In this document: one piece after another, positions 8,282-16,626 of the stretch | How the letters are laid out: each line of letters begins with the position of its first letter | Position numbering within the stretch: the stretch's first letter is position 1 | DNA from: Thioclava marina | GTDB taxonomy: Bacteria > Pseudomonadota > Alphaproteobacteria > Rhodobacterales > Rhodobacteraceae | DNA: 64,000 bases | Reading direction: 5' to 3' | NCBI RefSeq assembly: GCF_002020135.1 | Contig: NZ_MPZS01000001.1 | Location: 1,984,001 to 2,048,000 of the forward strand | Translations under genes and position numbers: made by a program | Notes under the pieces: model-generated | What the model was told of the DNA's origin: nothing | Database searches by the model: none | The model's input: the letters and a program-made list of their open reading frames with translations, nothing else

Positions 8282-9116
8282 GGATACGCCGCCCCTTCTC
8301 ACCGACCGCGAGGCCCTGATCCGCCATCGCCAACGCGCCGCCCGCGCGCCCGAGCTGTTTTTGCACGAGGATGCGGCGGCCGAGCTCGATGAAAGGCTGC
8401 AAGAGGTTAACAGAACCTTTACGGCGCCGGCCCTGATTGCGGCTTTTCCCGAACCGTGGCTCGAGATCCTGCCGAATGCCAAAGTGGTGTCCGACGACGA
8501 GGTGCTCGATCTCGAAGAGGGCGCGCATGATCTCGTCGTTCATGCGATGGGTCTGCATTGGGCGAATGACCCGGTCGGGCAGATGGTGCAGGCGGCACGC
8601 GCGCTCAAGCCCGATGGGCTGTTCCTTGGCGTGATGTTCGGCGGGCAGACCCTGACCGAACTGCGCGCGGCGCTCGCGCAGGCCGAAGCGGCGATCACCG
8701 GCGGGTTGAGCCCGCGCGTTCTTCCGATGGGCGAGATCCGCGATCTCGGCGCGCTGATCCAGCGAGCGGGGTTTGCGCTGCCGGTGGCAGATGCGGTGAC
8801 GCGCAAGGTGACTTACGAGACGCCGCTCCGGCTCCTGTCGGATCTGCGCGCGATGGGTGAGACCAATGCGCTGGCCTCGCGCAACCGCCGTTTCCTGCGC
8901 CGTGACGTGCTGGCCGAGGCGCTGCGCCTCTATGTCGAGACCTATCAGGAAACTGACGGAAGGGTGCGCGCGACCTTCGAGATGGTCTGGCTCACCGGCT
9001 GGAAACCGCATCCCGACCAGCCCAAACCGTTGCGCCCGGGGTCGGCCGCACAGCGTCTCGCCGATGTGCTGGGCACGATGGAATTGCCGACGGGTCAAAA
9101 GCCGCGGCAGCCCTGA
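8280..9116 (+). CDS. SAM-dependent methyltransferase, BioC/NDUFAF5-like
   Basis: Protein of 278 residues with a class I methyltransferase fold of the Methyltransf_11 type. The stretch LVVHAMGLHWANDPVGQM matches the BioC and NDUFAF5 families. The glycine-rich SAM loop is weak, as is common in the alphaproteobacterial members. The human homologue NDUFAF5 acts as a hydroxylase in complex I assembly, so the true reaction here is open. The gene starts within the start codon of comF and ends directly against the otsA stop (9116/9117, no gap), so it has no room for a private terminator. A possible AAGGA ribosome binding site lies about 12 bases before the ATG, which is rather far. Confidence 0.8.
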   Translation: MDTPPLLTDREALIRHRQRAARAPELFLHEDAAAELDERLQEVNRTFTAPALIAAFPEPWLEILPNAKVVSDDEVLDLEEGAHDLVVHAMGLHWANDPVGQMVQAARALKPDGLFLGVMFGGQTLTELRAALAQAEAAITGGLSPRVLPMGEIRDLGALIQRAGFALPVADAVTRKVTYETPLRLLSDLRAMGETNALASRNRRFLRRDVLAEALRLYVETYQETDGRVRATFEMVWLTGWKPHPDQPKPLRPGSAAQRLADVLGTMELPTGQKPRQP

Positions 9117-10463
9117 TCAGCCCAGAGCGGTCAGGAACGCATTCGACCACCAGTGCACATCCTGACGGGTCAGCCCGTCGAGCAGCGCACGGTGGCGCTC
9201 GCGCCGCTCGCCCCGCGACATCATCAGCGCGGTGAGCATCGATGTCGCCATCTGTTCGGTGTCATGCGGGTTGACCAGAAGCGCTTCGGTCATCTGCTCG
9301 GCCGCGCCCGCGAATTGCGACAGGATCAGAACGCCGGGGTCGTCGGGGTTCTGGGCCGCGACGAACTCTTTTGCCACGAGGTTCATCCCGTCCATCAGCG
9401 GCGTGACCAGCGCGACCTGGGCGGCGCGGTAGAGACCGGCCAGCACTTCGCGCGGAATAGGGCGGTTGATGAAGCGGATCGGCGCCCACTGGATGTCGGC
9501 GTATTGGCCATTGATGCGGCCCGAGAGGTGCTCGGTCTCTTCGCGGATGTCGTCATAGGCCTGCACGCCTTCGCGCGTCGGCGGCGAGATCTGCAGTAGC
9601 GAGACATGGCGATGCCATTCTTCGTGCCGCTCGAGGAACTCGCCGAAGGCGCGGAAGCGATGCGGGACGCCCTTGGAATAATCCAGCCGGTCGACGCCGA
9701 TCATCAGGTTGCGGTTGGGCTTGAGGATGCCAGAGGGAAGTTTGGCGATCTCGCGTTCCGCCAACTCGGTGAATTCGGCGGTGTCGATACCGATCGGGAA
9801 GGCTGCGATTCGACACTGTCTCGGCGAAAGATGGATGAAACCGTTGCCCAGATCGCTGCCTTCGCCGATCTCCACCATCGAGGCGAGACAGGCGCGCACG
9901 TCGCGCTCGGCCTGCAGACCGACGAGGTCGTAATTCGACAGCCACTGGCAGATCTCGCGCCCGTTGGGGAGGGCCTGCATCGAGATCGGGCCGGGGAAGG
10001 GCGTGTGCAGGAAGAAGCCGATCGGGTTCTGGAGCCCGAGCACGCGCAGCTCGTAGGCGAGCGGGAGCAGATGGAAATCATGCACCCAGATCCGGTCGTC
10101 GGGCTGGATCATCGGTGCGATCAGTTTCGCGATCCGCCGGTTCACCTGCTTGTAGGTATTCAGATAGTCCTGGTGGATTTCCATCAGGTCGGTGCGGCCG
10201 TGAAAGAGCGGCCAGAGCACCGAGTTCGAATAGCCCGCGTAATAGTTCTCCTGCTCTTCCTCGGTCAGGTCGAAGCAGAAGCGTTTGAAAGGTCCGCCCT
10301 CGATCTCGCGCAGGCAGGTGTCGGGCTTCTCGGCGATCTCGCCGGAGGTGCCGATCCAGATCCCGCCGGTTTCGCTCAGCACGTCTCCGAGCGCCACGAC
10401 GAGTCCTCCCGAGGGGTTCGCCCCGGTCGGAATTCGGTTCGAAAGGCAAATCAGTCGACCCAT
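9117..10463 (-). CDS. otsA: Trehalose-6-phosphate synthase
   Basis: Makes trehalose 6-phosphate from UDP-glucose and glucose 6-phosphate; it is a GT20 retaining glycosyltransferase of 448 residues. Seen motifs: the N-terminal glycine loop GGLVVAL, the HDFHLLPL and HTPFPGP segments, the donor-site GVDRLDYSKGV, and LMDGMNLVAKEFV near the C-terminus. The ATG at 10463 is favoured because a GGAGG lies 7 bases ahead of it. A GTG two codons earlier would overlap the otsB stop as GTGA but sits too close to that site. otsB is immediately upstream, so the two are coupled. The product protects against osmotic and desiccation stress. Confidence 0.95.
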   Translation of the reverse strand: MGRLICLSNRIPTGANPSGGLVVALGDVLSETGGIWIGTSGEIAEKPDTCLREIEGGPFKRFCFDLTEEEQENYYAGYSNSVLWPLFHGRTDLMEIHQDYLNTYKQVNRRIAKLIAPMIQPDDRIWVHDFHLLPLAYELRVLGLQNPIGFFLHTPFPGPISMQALPNGREICQWLSNYDLVGLQAERDVRACLASMVEIGEGSDLGNGFIHLSPRQCRIAAFPIGIDTAEFTELAEREIAKLPSGILKPNRNLMIGVDRLDYSKGVPHRFRAFGEFLERHEEWHRHVSLLQISPPTREGVQAYDDIREETEHLSGRINGQYADIQWAPIRFINRPIPREVLAGLYRAAQVALVTPLMDGMNLVAKEFVAAQNPDDPGVLILSQFAGAAEQMTEALLVNPHDTEQMATSMLTALMMSRGERRERHRALLDGLTRQDVHWWSNAFLTALG

Positions 10464-10465
10464 GC

Positions 10466-11212
10466 TCACTCCTCCACCGCAGCGGCGAGCCAGTCCCGGA
10501 TGTCGCTCGGCTCTGCCAAGTGATAGCGCGCGGCGCTTTTCCCGTCACCGATCTTGATGCCGAAGCCGCCATGGGCCTCGGCCCAGGCAAGCGCGGGTTC
10601 GTCGGTGGTGTCGTCGCCCGCATAGACCGGCATGCGGCCTGAAAACTGCGGAAGCTGTGTCAGAAGGACGAGCGCGCCATCCTTGGAAAACCCGTCCGGA
10701 CGCAGTTCCACCGCCATCTTCGCGGGCTGGATCGCAAAGGCCGGGAAGCGCTCGGCCAGGGTTTCGGTGAAGGCCTCGACCTCGGGCTGGCGCGAAGGAT
10801 CGGCGCGGAAATGGAGCGCGCCGCCATGGCTCTTTTTCTCGAATAGAAGACCCTGTTGCTGCGCAAAATGATCCATCTCGGTTTGAAGCGCTGCCAAATC
10901 GTCGGGGCTTTCCTCAAGCGGGGGCGTCATGCCGCGCGCCTCTGCGCCATGGCTTCCGATCATCAGCCCGTCATACCCGAGAAGGAAGCGCTCCAGTTCG
11001 TGCAATGAGCGACCGGAGACCACGGCGAGCGCGCCGCCCAATTTAGCGGAAAGACGGGCGAGCACTTGGGGCAGGCTTTCGGGGATCACCACCGCGTCGG
11101 GACGCGGCGCGATATCGACCAGACAGCCGTCGAAATCGAGAAATAGCGCGTCCCCGTCGGGATCGAGCGCGGGCGGGGCCGGTTTCTTGCCGGTCAAGTC
11201 ATCCATTGCCAT
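10466..11212 (-). CDS. otsB: Trehalose-6-phosphate phosphatase
   Basis: HAD-superfamily phosphatase of 248 residues that removes phosphate from trehalose 6-phosphate. HAD motif I is LFLDFDGCLVD (nucleophile Asp27, acid/base Asp29). Motif II is in VVSGRS, and motif IV reads VYAGDDTTDEPALAW. These are the OtsB signatures. It is the first gene of the otsB-otsA pair and diverges from hemH. An ATG two codons in (MDDLTG) is an equally possible start. The phosphatase-first order means that a polar effect on otsB would also lower otsA. Confidence 0.93.
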   Translation of the reverse strand: MAMDDLTGKKPAPPALDPDGDALFLDFDGCLVDIAPRPDAVVIPESLPQVLARLSAKLGGALAVVSGRSLHELERFLLGYDGLMIGSHGAEARGMTPPLEESPDDLAALQTEMDHFAQQQGLLFEKKSHGGALHFRADPSRQPEVEAFTETLAERFPAFAIQPAKMAVELRPDGFSKDGALVLLTQLPQFSGRMPVYAGDDTTDEPALAWAEAHGGFGIKIGDGKSAARYHLAEPSDIRDWLAAAVEE

Positions 11213-11254
11213 GTGCAGAACGTAAGTGATCCTGTCCCGGTTGAATAGGCCGCA

Positions 11255-11282
11255 TTGGCACTGATCGGGAAACCCGTTAAGT
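11255..11282 (+). promoter_or_regulatory. Possible sigma-70 promoter for hemH
   Basis: TTGGCA (11255-11260), a 16-base spacer, then TTAAGT (11277-11282), 43 bases before the hemH ATG in the otsB/hemH divergent gap. The -35 is good and the -10 poor. No operator for iron or haem control is evident. Confidence 0.3.
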
Positions 11283-11325
11283 CGGGTCTAGGTTCCGCTG
11301 AAAAAGACGACAGGACAGTGACAAG

Positions 11326-12381
11326 ATGACGAAAGACGCAAATCCGCGCCTCGCCCATGCCCCCGCCGATCACCCGCCCGTCCCCGAGGCGAAGATCGGT
11401 CTGCTCGTCGCCAATCTCGGCACACCCGACGCCACCGACTACTGGTCGATGCGGCGCTATCTCAACGAGTTTCTCTCGGACAAGCGCGTGATCGACTATC
11501 CGGCCTGGAAATGGCAGCCGCTGCTGCAACTGATCATCCTGTCGAAGCGTCCGTTCACTTCCGGCGCGAACTACAAGATGATCTGGAACAACGAGGCCAA
11601 TGAGAGCCCCTTGACGACGATCACCAAGCAGCAGGTCGCCAAGCTGCGTGATGCGGTCTCGGCGCGCTATGGTCAGGAAGTGATCGTCGATTACTGCATG
11701 CGCTACGGCAACCCCTCGACCTTCGACGTGGTCGACCGGATGGTGAAGCAGGGCTGCGAGAAGATCCTGTTCGTGCCGCTTTACCCGCAATATGCGGGCG
11801 CGACCTCGGCCACCGCGAATGACCAGTTCTTCCGTGCGCTGATGAAGCAAAAGCGCCAGCCCGCCGCCCGCGTGGCCCCGGAATATTTCGACAAGCCGTC
11901 CTATATCGAGGCGCTCGCGCAATCGGTGGAGCGTGTCTATTCCACGCTCGACGAGAAGCCCGACGTGCTCGTGGCCTCCTATCACGGGATGCCGCGTCGC
12001 TACCTGATGGAAGGCGACCCCTACCATTGCCAGTGCCAGAAAACCTCGCGCCTGCTGCGCGAACGGCTCGGTTGGGACAAGGACGGGATCGACACCACCT
12101 TCCAGTCGGTCTTCGGCACCGAGGTCTGGCTGAAACCCTACACGGTCGAGCACGTCGCCGAGCTTGCCAAGCAAGGCAAGAAGAACATCGCCGTCATCTC
12201 GCCCGCCTTCAGCGCCGATTGCATTGAGACGCTCGAAGAAATCAATGGCGAGATCCGCGAGGCCTTCGAGGAAGCGGGCGGAGAGAAATTCACCTATATC
12301 CCCTGCCTCAACGACGACGATCTGCATATCACGGCGCTGATGGAAGTGGTCGAGGAAAACCTCGCAGGCTGGATTGCTTGA
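11326..12381 (+). CDS. hemH: Ferrochelatase
   Basis: Inserts Fe2+ into protoporphyrin IX, the last step of haem synthesis, at the inner membrane. It has 351 residues, normal for bacterial HemH. The metal-binding histidine is about residue 220 in VASYHGMPRRY. The opening segment GLLVANLGTPD and the late PAFSADCIETLEEI (with the conserved glutamate) are family signatures. The first 20 or so residues are a polar extension with no signal character. It stands alone on the plus strand; plsC follows after 62 bases. Confidence 0.95.
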   Translation: MTKDANPRLAHAPADHPPVPEAKIGLLVANLGTPDATDYWSMRRYLNEFLSDKRVIDYPAWKWQPLLQLIILSKRPFTSGANYKMIWNNEANESPLTTITKQQVAKLRDAVSARYGQEVIVDYCMRYGNPSTFDVVDRMVKQGCEKILFVPLYPQYAGATSATANDQFFRALMKQKRQPAARVAPEYFDKPSYIEALAQSVERVYSTLDEKPDVLVASYHGMPRRYLMEGDPYHCQCQKTSRLLRERLGWDKDGIDTTFQSVFGTEVWLKPYTVEHVAELAKQGKKNIAVISPAFSADCIETLEEINGEIREAFEEAGGEKFTYIPCLNDDDLHITALMEVVEENLAGWIA

Positions 12382-12443
12382 CGCTTGAACTGACGTAACG
12401 TCTCGGGTCTGCTGGCGCCTGAAAGGCTACGCAGGGTCGGGAC

Positions 12444-13127
12444 GTGACGACAGCAAGAGACGCAGGCAAGGCAGGTGGGATCCTGCGCCGGATCGCGGCG
12501 CGGATCACCGGGTTGGCGATCGCGCTTTTTGCGCGGTTCATCACCTCGCCGCGTGTCTATTACGCCGCCCCGCCCCATCCCGACCGGCAAACCGTCTATT
12601 TCGCCAATCACCGTTCCAATGCGGATACGGTTCTGATCTGGACGGTCCTCGGGGCCGCGACGCGGGCGCACACGCGCCCGGTTGCGGCGGCCGATTACTG
12701 GCTGAAATCGCCTCTGCGGAAGTTCGTCGGGCTCGATGTGTTCAACGTCATTCCGATCGAGCGCCTTCGCGAAAATCGTACCGAGAACCCGGTGGAGAAG
12801 ATGCTCGCAGCGCTCGAAACCGGTGCGTCGCTGATCATCTTTCCCGAGGGTCGGCGCAATGAGAGCGAAGCGCCTTTGCTGGAGATGCGCCCCGGCATCT
12901 ATCATCTCGGGCAAGCGCGACCCGAACTCGAATTCGTTCCGGTCTGGATCGAGAACCTCAACGGCGTGCTGCCGCGTGGCTCGATCATTCCGGTGCCGCT
13001 CTTGTGCACATTGACCTTCGGCGCGGCGCTGAGGGTGGAACCCGGCGAGAGCCGCGACGCTTTCATGGCCCGCGCTCGCGCGGCGCTTCTCACGCTTGCC
13101 CCCGAGGAGGTGCGCGATGGATCCTGA
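12444..13127 (+). CDS. plsC: 1-acyl-sn-glycerol-3-phosphate acyltransferase-like protein
   Basis: Membrane acyltransferase of 227 residues that would acylate lysophosphatidate to phosphatidate. The catalytic box NHRSNADT (H-x4-D) is at about residues 55-61 and the substrate box IIFPEGRRNESE at about 131-142. A short hydrophobic N-terminal segment anchors it. It starts with GTG. The last 11 bases overlap the start of the CDP-diglyceride synthase gene, so the two consecutive steps of phospholipid synthesis are coupled. The VERIR-type segment (NVIPIERLRENRTENP) is more like the PlsC-related proteins paired with this kind of CdsA than the main PlsC, so it may be a second isoform. Confidence 0.82.
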   Translation: MTTARDAGKAGGILRRIAARITGLAIALFARFITSPRVYYAAPPHPDRQTVYFANHRSNADTVLIWTVLGAATRAHTRPVAAADYWLKSPLRKFVGLDVFNVIPIERLRENRTENPVEKMLAALETGASLIIFPEGRRNESEAPLLEMRPGIYHLGQARPELEFVPVWIENLNGVLPRGSIIPVPLLCTLTFGAALRVEPGESRDAFMARARAALLTLAPEEVRDGS

Positions 13128-14064
13128 CCTGATCCGCATCTTCGGCGGGCTGTTTCTCGCGCTGCTGGCGGCGACGCTGGGCGGGCAGTTGCTACGCTGG
13201 CAATTCTCGCGCGGTGGTGGCCCGGCGGTGATCGAGAGGCTCAACGCGCGTATCCGCGGCTGGTGGGTGATGATCGTATTGCTCGCGATCACGTTCATGC
13301 TCGGCAAGGGCGCGGTCGTTTGGCTCTTCGCGTTCGCCTCTTTCAGTGCCCTGCGCGAGTTTCTGACACTCACCCGTCGCAGCCGCGCGGATCATTCGGC
13401 GCTGGTAGCGAGTTTCTTTGTCGTGCTGCCGATCCAGTATATCGCGGTCTGGCGGGACTGGTACGGGTTCTACGCGATCTTCATCCCGGTCTATGCCTTC
13501 CTCGGTCTTCCGATCCTCTCGGTCATCCGCGCGCGTATCGATCACTACCTCACCCGCGTCGCGCAGACCCAATGGGTACTGATGATCGCTGTCTTCTGCA
13601 TGAGCCACGTGCCCGCGCTTCTGGTGCTGCGGATTCCGGGATACGAGGATCGGTCGCTGATGCTGATCGTCTTCTTGCTGATTGTCGTGCAATCGGGCGA
13701 CTTGCTGCAATTCGTCTGGGACAGGCTTTTGGGCCGGCGCGAGATTGCGCCCGAGGTGTCACGCTCGAAGACTTGGGAGGGGTTTGCGGGCGGCGTGCTG
13801 AGCGCAAGCCTGATCGGGGCCGCTCTCTACTGGATCACGCCATTTACGCCCCTCCAGGCCTGGGGGATGGCTCTGGTGATCGCCGGGATGGGGATCTTCG
13901 GCAGGCTGGTGATGTCGGCGATCAAGCGCGAGCGCGGGGTGAAGGAATGGGGGCATCTGATCGAGGGGCAGGGTGGCGTGCTCGATCGTCTCGATTCCGT
14001 CGTATTCGCCGCGCCTGTGTTCTTCCACCTGACGCGGTTCTTCTGGCAATCGATGCCGGGATGA
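13117..14064 (+). CDS. cdsA: Phosphatidate cytidylyltransferase
   Basis: Makes CDP-diacylglycerol from phosphatidate and CTP in the inner membrane. The protein has 315 residues with about eight hydrophobic segments. The diagnostic C-terminal signature is split: SRSKTWEGFAGG at about residues 209-220, then KRERGVKEWGHLIEGQGG with LDRLDS at about 271-296. The start at 13117 follows a GAGGAGG ribosome binding site lying inside plsC. A long N-terminal loop makes it resemble the YnbB-type branch of CdsA proteins that pair with a PlsC-like partner. No terminator is visible in the 290 bases that follow. Confidence 0.9.
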   Translation: MDPDLIRIFGGLFLALLAATLGGQLLRWQFSRGGGPAVIERLNARIRGWWVMIVLLAITFMLGKGAVVWLFAFASFSALREFLTLTRRSRADHSALVASFFVVLPIQYIAVWRDWYGFYAIFIPVYAFLGLPILSVIRARIDHYLTRVAQTQWVLMIAVFCMSHVPALLVLRIPGYEDRSLMLIVFLLIVVQSGDLLQFVWDRLLGRREIAPEVSRSKTWEGFAGGVLSASLIGAALYWITPFTPLQAWGMALVIAGMGIFGRLVMSAIKRERGVKEWGHLIEGQGGVLDRLDSVVFAAPVFFHLTRFFWQSMPG

Positions 14065-14354
14065 TCCGCCAAGGCGCTGCGCGTCTTGCGAAATGCAGGG
14101 CCAGATGGAAAGGATATGGCGACGATAGGCTCTATCTCCGCGTGAAATCGGCTGTTCGGCTCGGTTCCACTCGGCAAAACCGGCGAAAACCTGCCGAAAA
14201 TCGTCGCTTTTCCGAACGTCTTCGCAATATGCGACATCCCGCCTCACGGTTTCGTAAGACGCGGCCCCCTATCTTCTGCGCGGGGGCAAGGGATGCCGCG
14301 AGGTATCCCGGCACCGCGGCAACGTCCGGGGTGTACGAAGCAGAAAGGACGAAA

Positions 14355-14639
14355 ATGAAGAAGACACTGGTGATGGCCGTTGTGGCGGCTCTCTCTGGCG
14401 GAGCGGTCTGGGCCGGTCACGCAAACCCTTGGGCGACCGAGGAAGATGACCTGCTGATGCAGAACCACGAGGAGAACCTTGCGCAGTCGGTCGACACACC
14501 CGGCGAGGACGAGATGCTCGGCGTCATGGTGCAAAGCGCGCATGGCAAGCTGGATGGGCTCTCTGACGGCTCGAATGGCGGTTTTGCCGAGCACTCGCGC
14601 GGTGAATCCAACGGTGGTGGCAAGGGCGGCACTTACTGA
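14355..14639 (+). CDS. Small exported protein of unknown function
   Basis: Ninety-four residues that I do not recognise. A clear Sec signal peptide (KKTLVMAVVAALSGGAVWA, cleavage probably after residue 20) leads into an acidic mature part of about 74 residues with no cysteine. It ends in a glycine/serine/asparagine-rich tail (GESNGGGKGG). AAAGGA lies 7 bases before the ATG. A strong terminator follows 20 bases after the stop, so it is probably a single-gene transcript driven from the 290-base gap upstream. The composition suggests a soluble periplasmic protein, or a secreted one. Confidence 0.7.
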   Translation: MKKTLVMAVVAALSGGAVWAGHANPWATEEDDLLMQNHEENLAQSVDTPGEDEMLGVMVQSAHGKLDGLSDGSNGGFAEHSRGESNGGGKGGTY

Positions 14640-14659
14640 GATCCTCAAGCCGGCAAAAA

Positions 14660-14696
14660 AAAAGACCCCCGGAGCGTGTGGCACCGGGGGTCTTTT
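14660..14696. terminator. Bidirectional intrinsic terminator
   Basis: A 13-bp perfect stem (AAAAGACCCCCGG with CCGGGGGTCTTTT, 11-base loop) flanked by As on the left and Ts on the right. It can end both the small exported gene on plus and the L,D-transpeptidase gene on minus. Confidence 0.9.
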
Positions 14697-14716
14697 ATTG
14701 TGAACTTTCGCGCGGG

Positions 14717-15322
14717 TCAGATCAGCAGAACTTGCGTGCCGATCTTGGCGTAGCCGAACAGCTCCTGGATGTGTTCGTTGTAAAGGCCGATGCAGCCGTT
14801 CGAACTCTTGCGGCCGATCTTGCGCGTGTCGTGGGTGCCGTGGATGCGGTAATATTTCCACGACAGGTAAAGCGCGTGGGTGCCCAACGGGTTATCGGGG
14901 CCCGGCGGCACGAAATCGGGCCATTCGGGATTGCGTTTCTTCATCGACGGGGTCGGCGCCCAGCTTGGGCCCTCGACTTTGCGGATCACCTCGGTGCGCC
15001 CGCGCCGGGTCAGCTCCTCCGAGACCGGGACAGAGGTCGGATAGAGCCGGTAGATCGACTGATCCTCGGACCAGTAATGCAGGGCGCGCGAGCCGGTATC
15101 GACGAGGATCGCCCCGTTGCGCAGGTTCGAGAAATAGGGCTGCCATTCGCGGTTCAGGAAACCCGAGATGTTGCGGCGCTGGTTGGTGTAGCCGTCAGTC
15201 TCGTATTGCACGACCCCGGCATCGGGTGTCTGCGCCTGCGCGGGCAGCGCCAGGCCTGCGCCGAGGCAGGCAGCACCGCCAAGAAAGGTGCGGCGATCAA
15301 AGGTGGTGCGTTTGCTGGACAT
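14717..15322 (-). CDS. L,D-transpeptidase (YkuD domain), Tat-type signal
   Basis: Periplasmic enzyme of 201 residues that forms or edits 3-3 peptidoglycan cross-links, or attaches proteins to peptidoglycan. The catalytic YkuD motif is in the last quarter: RIHGTHD then SSNGCIGLYN with the nucleophile cysteine. The N-terminus carries a twin-arginine motif (RRTFLGG) and a hydrophobic stretch ending AQA, so export by Tat is likely. The start at 15322 is preferred to a GTG at 15340 because GGAG sits 6-7 bases before it. A well-formed promoter lies 37 bases upstream. It resembles the ErfK/YbiS group. A second L,D-transpeptidase lies 1.2 kb away. Confidence 0.88.
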   Translation of the reverse strand: MSSKRTTFDRRTFLGGAACLGAGLALPAQAQTPDAGVVQYETDGYTNQRRNISGFLNREWQPYFSNLRNGAILVDTGSRALHYWSEDQSIYRLYPTSVPVSEELTRRGRTEVIRKVEGPSWAPTPSMKKRNPEWPDFVPPGPDNPLGTHALYLSWKYYRIHGTHDTRKIGRKSSNGCIGLYNEHIQELFGYAKIGTQVLLI

Positions 15323-15358
15323 GTCGCGCTCCGAAAACACGGGTTTTCAATCGACGTA

Positions 15359-15387
15359 AATATAGTGTGACCACCGACGCCCTGCAA
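15359..15387 (-). promoter_or_regulatory. Sigma-70 promoter for the L,D-transpeptidase gene
   Basis: On the minus strand TTGCAG (-35), exactly 17 bases, then TATATT (-10), 37 bases before the ATG at 15322. This is one of the best vegetative promoter matches in the window. Confidence 0.6.
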
Positions 15388-15489
15388 ATCAAAGATCCTG
15401 CGGTGTGCCTGCGCCGCTACAGAGGGGTTTGCGCCTGCACAAGCAAGCGTGTAAAGCAGTCGGACAGGTCAACAAAGGGCTGACAAAAG

Positions 15490-16005
15490 ATGTTGCGCGC
15501 CACTGCATTTGCGTTTTCCGCCGTTCTGGCTCTGGCAGCCTGCCAACCGACGAACCAGCAAGCGCCGGTCGGGGCCGACGGGCTCCCGCTTCCGAAGGTT
15601 TACAATATCACCGCACGCGATGCGGCCGTGATCCCGCAGCGCGTTCTGGAATCCGTCAACTCCTTGCGCTCTGTACGAGGTCTCGCACCGCTGAGCCTGA
15701 ATGACGCTCTGACCACCGCAGCTCTGGCGCACTCGAAGGACATGGCGGCGCAGAACCGTCCCTGGCATTGGGGTTCCGACGGCTCCTCGCCGCGTGACCG
15801 CGTGGCGCGCGCCGGCTACATGGGCACCTATGAGGGTGAGAACCTCTCGGAAACCTATGAAACCGAGATGGAAACCCTCTCGAGCTGGATGTCCAACGAG
15901 GTTACCCGCGACGTGATCCTCGATCCGCGCGCGACGCAGATGGGCTTCAGCTGGTATCAGGAGCCGTCGGGCAAGATCTGGTGGACCATGGTGACCGGCA
16001 GCTGA
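15490..16005 (+). CDS. CAP-domain (SCP/PR1-like) lipoprotein
   Basis: Exported protein of 171 residues with a type II signal peptide: the lipobox is LALAAC with the lipidated cysteine at residue 18. The rest is one CAP domain. Visible CAP motifs are LAHSKDMAAQNRPWHWGSDG (the first histidine and the acidic pair), YEGENLSE and WMSNEVTRDVILDP, ending in WWTMVTG. CAP domains in bacteria are found in envelope and peptidoglycan-associated proteins, but their chemistry is not settled. It sits between two L,D-transpeptidase genes, which points to a cell-envelope role. Confidence 0.88.
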   Translation: MLRATAFAFSAVLALAACQPTNQQAPVGADGLPLPKVYNITARDAAVIPQRVLESVNSLRSVRGLAPLSLNDALTTAALAHSKDMAAQNRPWHWGSDGSSPRDRVARAGYMGTYEGENLSETYETEMETLSSWMSNEVTRDVILDPRATQMGFSWYQEPSGKIWWTMVTGS

Positions 16006-16035
16006 GCCTGCGCTCACCGATTGCCAGCAAGGAAA

Positions 16036-16057
16036 AAGGGCCCCGTGCGGGGCCCTT
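16036..16057. terminator. Intrinsic terminator between CAP and L,D-transpeptidase genes
   Basis: A 9-bp stem (AAGGGCCCC with GGGGCCCTT, loop GTGC). On the minus strand it is followed by a run of Ts, so it mainly terminates the second L,D-transpeptidase gene 6 bases away. It can also stop the CAP gene transcript. Confidence 0.85.
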
Positions 16058-16063
16058 CGCATG

Positions 16064-16564
16064 TCAGGGGAAGATGAAGATCGGTGTGCCGTCCTGCACC
16101 ATCGCGTAGATTTCCCGGATCTCCTTGTCCTTCACGGCGATGCACCCGGCCGTCCAGTCGCGCCCGAGCCCCTTGTTCTTGCCATCGCGGCCGTGAATGA
16201 AGATGTCGCCACCCGCTTGCTTGCCTTGCGATTGCGCATAGGCGACCTGCTGCGGGTTCGGATAGCTGATCCCGATCGACAGGTAATAGGCCGAGTTCGG
16301 GTTGCGCCGGTTGATGTAATAGAGCCCTTCGGGCGTCTTGCCGTCACCTTCGAACTGCTTCGGGCCGATCGGATCGCCGCCGAGGCCAATCTTGTATTTC
16401 TTCAAAACCTCATCGCCATGGAGCAGATACATCATCCGGTTGGTCTTGAAGACCTGGATCTGCGTCACGACGGGGCCGTCATAGGTGATGAATTTGCCGG
16501 AATCGCCGCAAGCTGCGAGCGAGGCAAGGGCGCATCCGCCCAGAAGGAGGGTTCGACGGTTCAT
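16064..16564 (-). CDS. L,D-transpeptidase (YkuD domain) lipoprotein
   Basis: Second YkuD enzyme, 166 residues from the ATG at 16564 (a GTG at 16579 is in frame). The signal is lipoprotein-like: NRRTLLLGG then LASLAAC with the cysteine near residue 19. The arginine pair might also mark Tat export. The catalytic segment is DIFIHGRDG, then RDWTAGCIAVKD with the nucleophile cysteine. The domain follows the lipobox closely, leaving no peptidoglycan-binding module. It has a different architecture from the first copy (lipid anchor instead of soluble), so the two may act at different places in the envelope. Confidence 0.87.
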   Translation of the reverse strand: MNRRTLLLGGCALASLAACGDSGKFITYDGPVVTQIQVFKTNRMMYLLHGDEVLKKYKIGLGGDPIGPKQFEGDGKTPEGLYYINRRNPNSAYYLSIGISYPNPQQVAYAQSQGKQAGGDIFIHGRDGKNKGLGRDWTAGCIAVKDKEIREIYAMVQDGTPIFIFP

Positions 16565-16626
16565 GATAAGCCTGTTCACGGGTCACTGCTCTTTTGCCCC
16601 GTTCTACCTGATTTCGGCCGCCCCTT

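Noticed and set aside
9110-9120. Terminator between the methyltransferase and otsA genes
   Set aside because: The stops abut without any spacer and no hairpin is visible.
13263-14639. Long plus-strand frame running through cdsA into the small exported gene
   Set aside because: The first part is out of frame with the real cdsA. Only the last 94 codons, with their own ribosome binding site and signal peptide, are a gene.
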